Of a stretch of 64,000 bases of DNA, positions 63,295-64,000 are shown piece by piece. Position 1 is the first letter of the stretch. Each line of letters begins with the position of its first letter. The notes below the pieces were generated by a model. The model saw only the letters and a program-made list of their open reading frames with translations. It ran no database searches and was not told where the DNA came from. The stretch lies in NCBI RefSeq assembly GCF_000382705.1, contig NZ_ARQE01000011.1, positions 42,442 through 106,441 of the forward strand. Reading direction: 5' to 3'. The stretch is from Aureimonas ureilytica DSM 18598 = NBRC 106430 (GTDB taxonomy: Bacteria; Pseudomonadota; Alphaproteobacteria; Rhizobiales; Rhizobiaceae). The translations under genes and the position numbers were made by a program.

Positions 63295-64000
63295 TGGCTG
63301 CCATCGACATCCGCTCCGTCCACAAGGCCTTTGGCCCGCTCACCATCCTGCGCTCGGTCGACCTCTCCATCCGCTCCGGCGAGTTCATCGTTCTGGTCGG
63401 CCCGTCCGGCTGCGGCAAGTCCACGCTTCTTCGCATGATCGCGGGCCTCGAAGAGGTGACGGGTGGCGAGATCGCCATTGCCGGCCAGCGCGTCAACGAA
63501 CTGCCGCCGAAAGACCGGAACCTCGCCATGGTGTTCCAGTCCTACGCGCTCTACCCGCATATGAGCGTCGCCGGAAACATGAGCTACGCGCTTCGCCTCA
63601 AGAAGACGCCGAAGGAGCGCATCGCCTCGGCCGTCTCAGGCGCGGCCGAAAAGCTCGGCCTGTCGAAGCTGATCGACCGCCGCCCCAAGGCGCTGTCGGG
63701 CGGGCAGCGCCAGCGCGTTGCCATGGGCCGCGCCATCGTGCGCCAGCCGCAGGCGTTCCTGTTCGACGAGCCGCTCTCCAATCTGGACGCGCGCCTGCGC
63801 GAGCACATGCGCGCCGAGATCAAGAAGCTGCACCAGTCGCTGAACGCCACCTCGATCTACGTCACGCATGACCAGATCGAGGCGATGACGCTGGCTGACC
63901 GGATCGTCGCCATGGAAGGGGGCGAAATCCAGCAGATCGGTTCGCCGCTCGATCTCTACGAGCGCCCCGCCAATCGCTTCGTCGCCGGCTTCATCGGCTC
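63295..64000 (+). CDS. CUT1 ABC transporter ATP-binding protein (UgpC/MsmK type), 5' part
   Basis: The frame starts [20 protein letters not shown] and stays open to the window end, so about 235 of roughly 350 residues are visible. It has Walker [11 protein letters not shown]-loop [14 protein letters not shown], signature [15 protein letters not shown], Walker [14 protein letters not shown] and the switch His in [12 protein letters not shown]. The C-terminal regulatory (TOBE) domain begins after FVAGFIGS and lies outside the window. It starts 12 bases after the second permease gene. Confidence 0.95.

Noticed and set aside
43359..64000. The catabolic clusters as a mobile island
   Set aside because: No integrase, tRNA gene, flanking direct repeat or change in base composition was seen at the borders.

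Overview
This is a GC-rich window from an alphaproteobacterium, most likely of the order Hyphomicrobiales (Rhizobiales). The evidence is gene content: a Cys-free bL36 next to purK and pyruvate kinase, DUF1036, DUF1244, a GapR (DUF2312) protein, a MucR/Ros zinc-finger regulator, homospermidine synthase, a Brucella Omp10-like lipoprotein and an Rsm22-type methyltransferase. An Aurantimonas/Aureimonas-like genus is a guess. I see no rRNA, tRNA, CRISPR array, insertion sequence or prophage. About 94 percent of the window looks like ordinary chromosomal genes. Layout, 1-16.3 kb: housekeeping and envelope genes. These are the end of purK, rpmJ, a TPR lipo/periplasmic-type protein, pyk coupled to a DUF1036 gene, DUF1244, gapR, mucR with a long AT-richer leader, a YcbK-like M15 peptidase with a very long Pro/Ala-rich tail, an orphan sigma-54 response regulator, oligoendopeptidase F, an Rsm22-like methyltransferase, homospermidine synthase, an NTF2-like protein, an Omp10-like lipoprotein and ferrochelatase. 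16.3-26.7 kb: a chemoreceptor, an O-antigen-ligase/ExoQ-like polymerase, and the translation factor EF-P with its two modification enzymes EpmA and EpmB. A run of small genes follows (HNH nuclease, EamA exporter, three small proteins, cspA). This stretch ends in a decayed tctA remnant. 26.7-35.3 kb: a self-contained low-oxygen module. It holds an FNR/FnrN-type iron-sulfur regulator, the cytochrome bd assembly exporter cydDC, and the divergent cydAB-cydX-hemN operon. A perfect FNR box lies between the two divergent operons, so the module looks regulated by its own neighbour. 35.3-43.2 kb: aldose epimerase, a dCache chemoreceptor with a Ser/Lys/Ala-rich tail, a DUF3772-MscS channel, a cytochrome b561-YceI fusion and a separate periplasmic YceI protein. 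43.3-58.1 kb: a sugar island that reads as the non-phosphorylative L-fucose pathway. It has FucU mutarotase, an aldo/keto reductase (fucose dehydrogenase candidate), L-fuconate dehydratase, a BDH2-like SDR (2-keto-3-deoxyfuconate dehydrogenase), an FAH-family diketo-acid hydrolase, a ribose-type ABC importer, a second (UxaA-type) dehydratase, a zinc alcohol dehydrogenase, and three regulators (GntR, IclR, FadR-like). No fuconolactonase was recognised. 58.2-64 kb: a separate operon of a FadR-type regulator translationally coupled to a Cys/Met-type PLP enzyme, followed by a CUT1 sugar ABC importer whose ATPase runs off the end. Honest verdict on novelty: I found no clearly unprecedented multigene system. 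The best leads are the PLP-enzyme/CUT1 operon, a perfect 10-bp-arm operator near uxaA, a 43-residue membrane protein with its own terminator, the tctA relic with an internal deletion, and the b561-YceI fusion.
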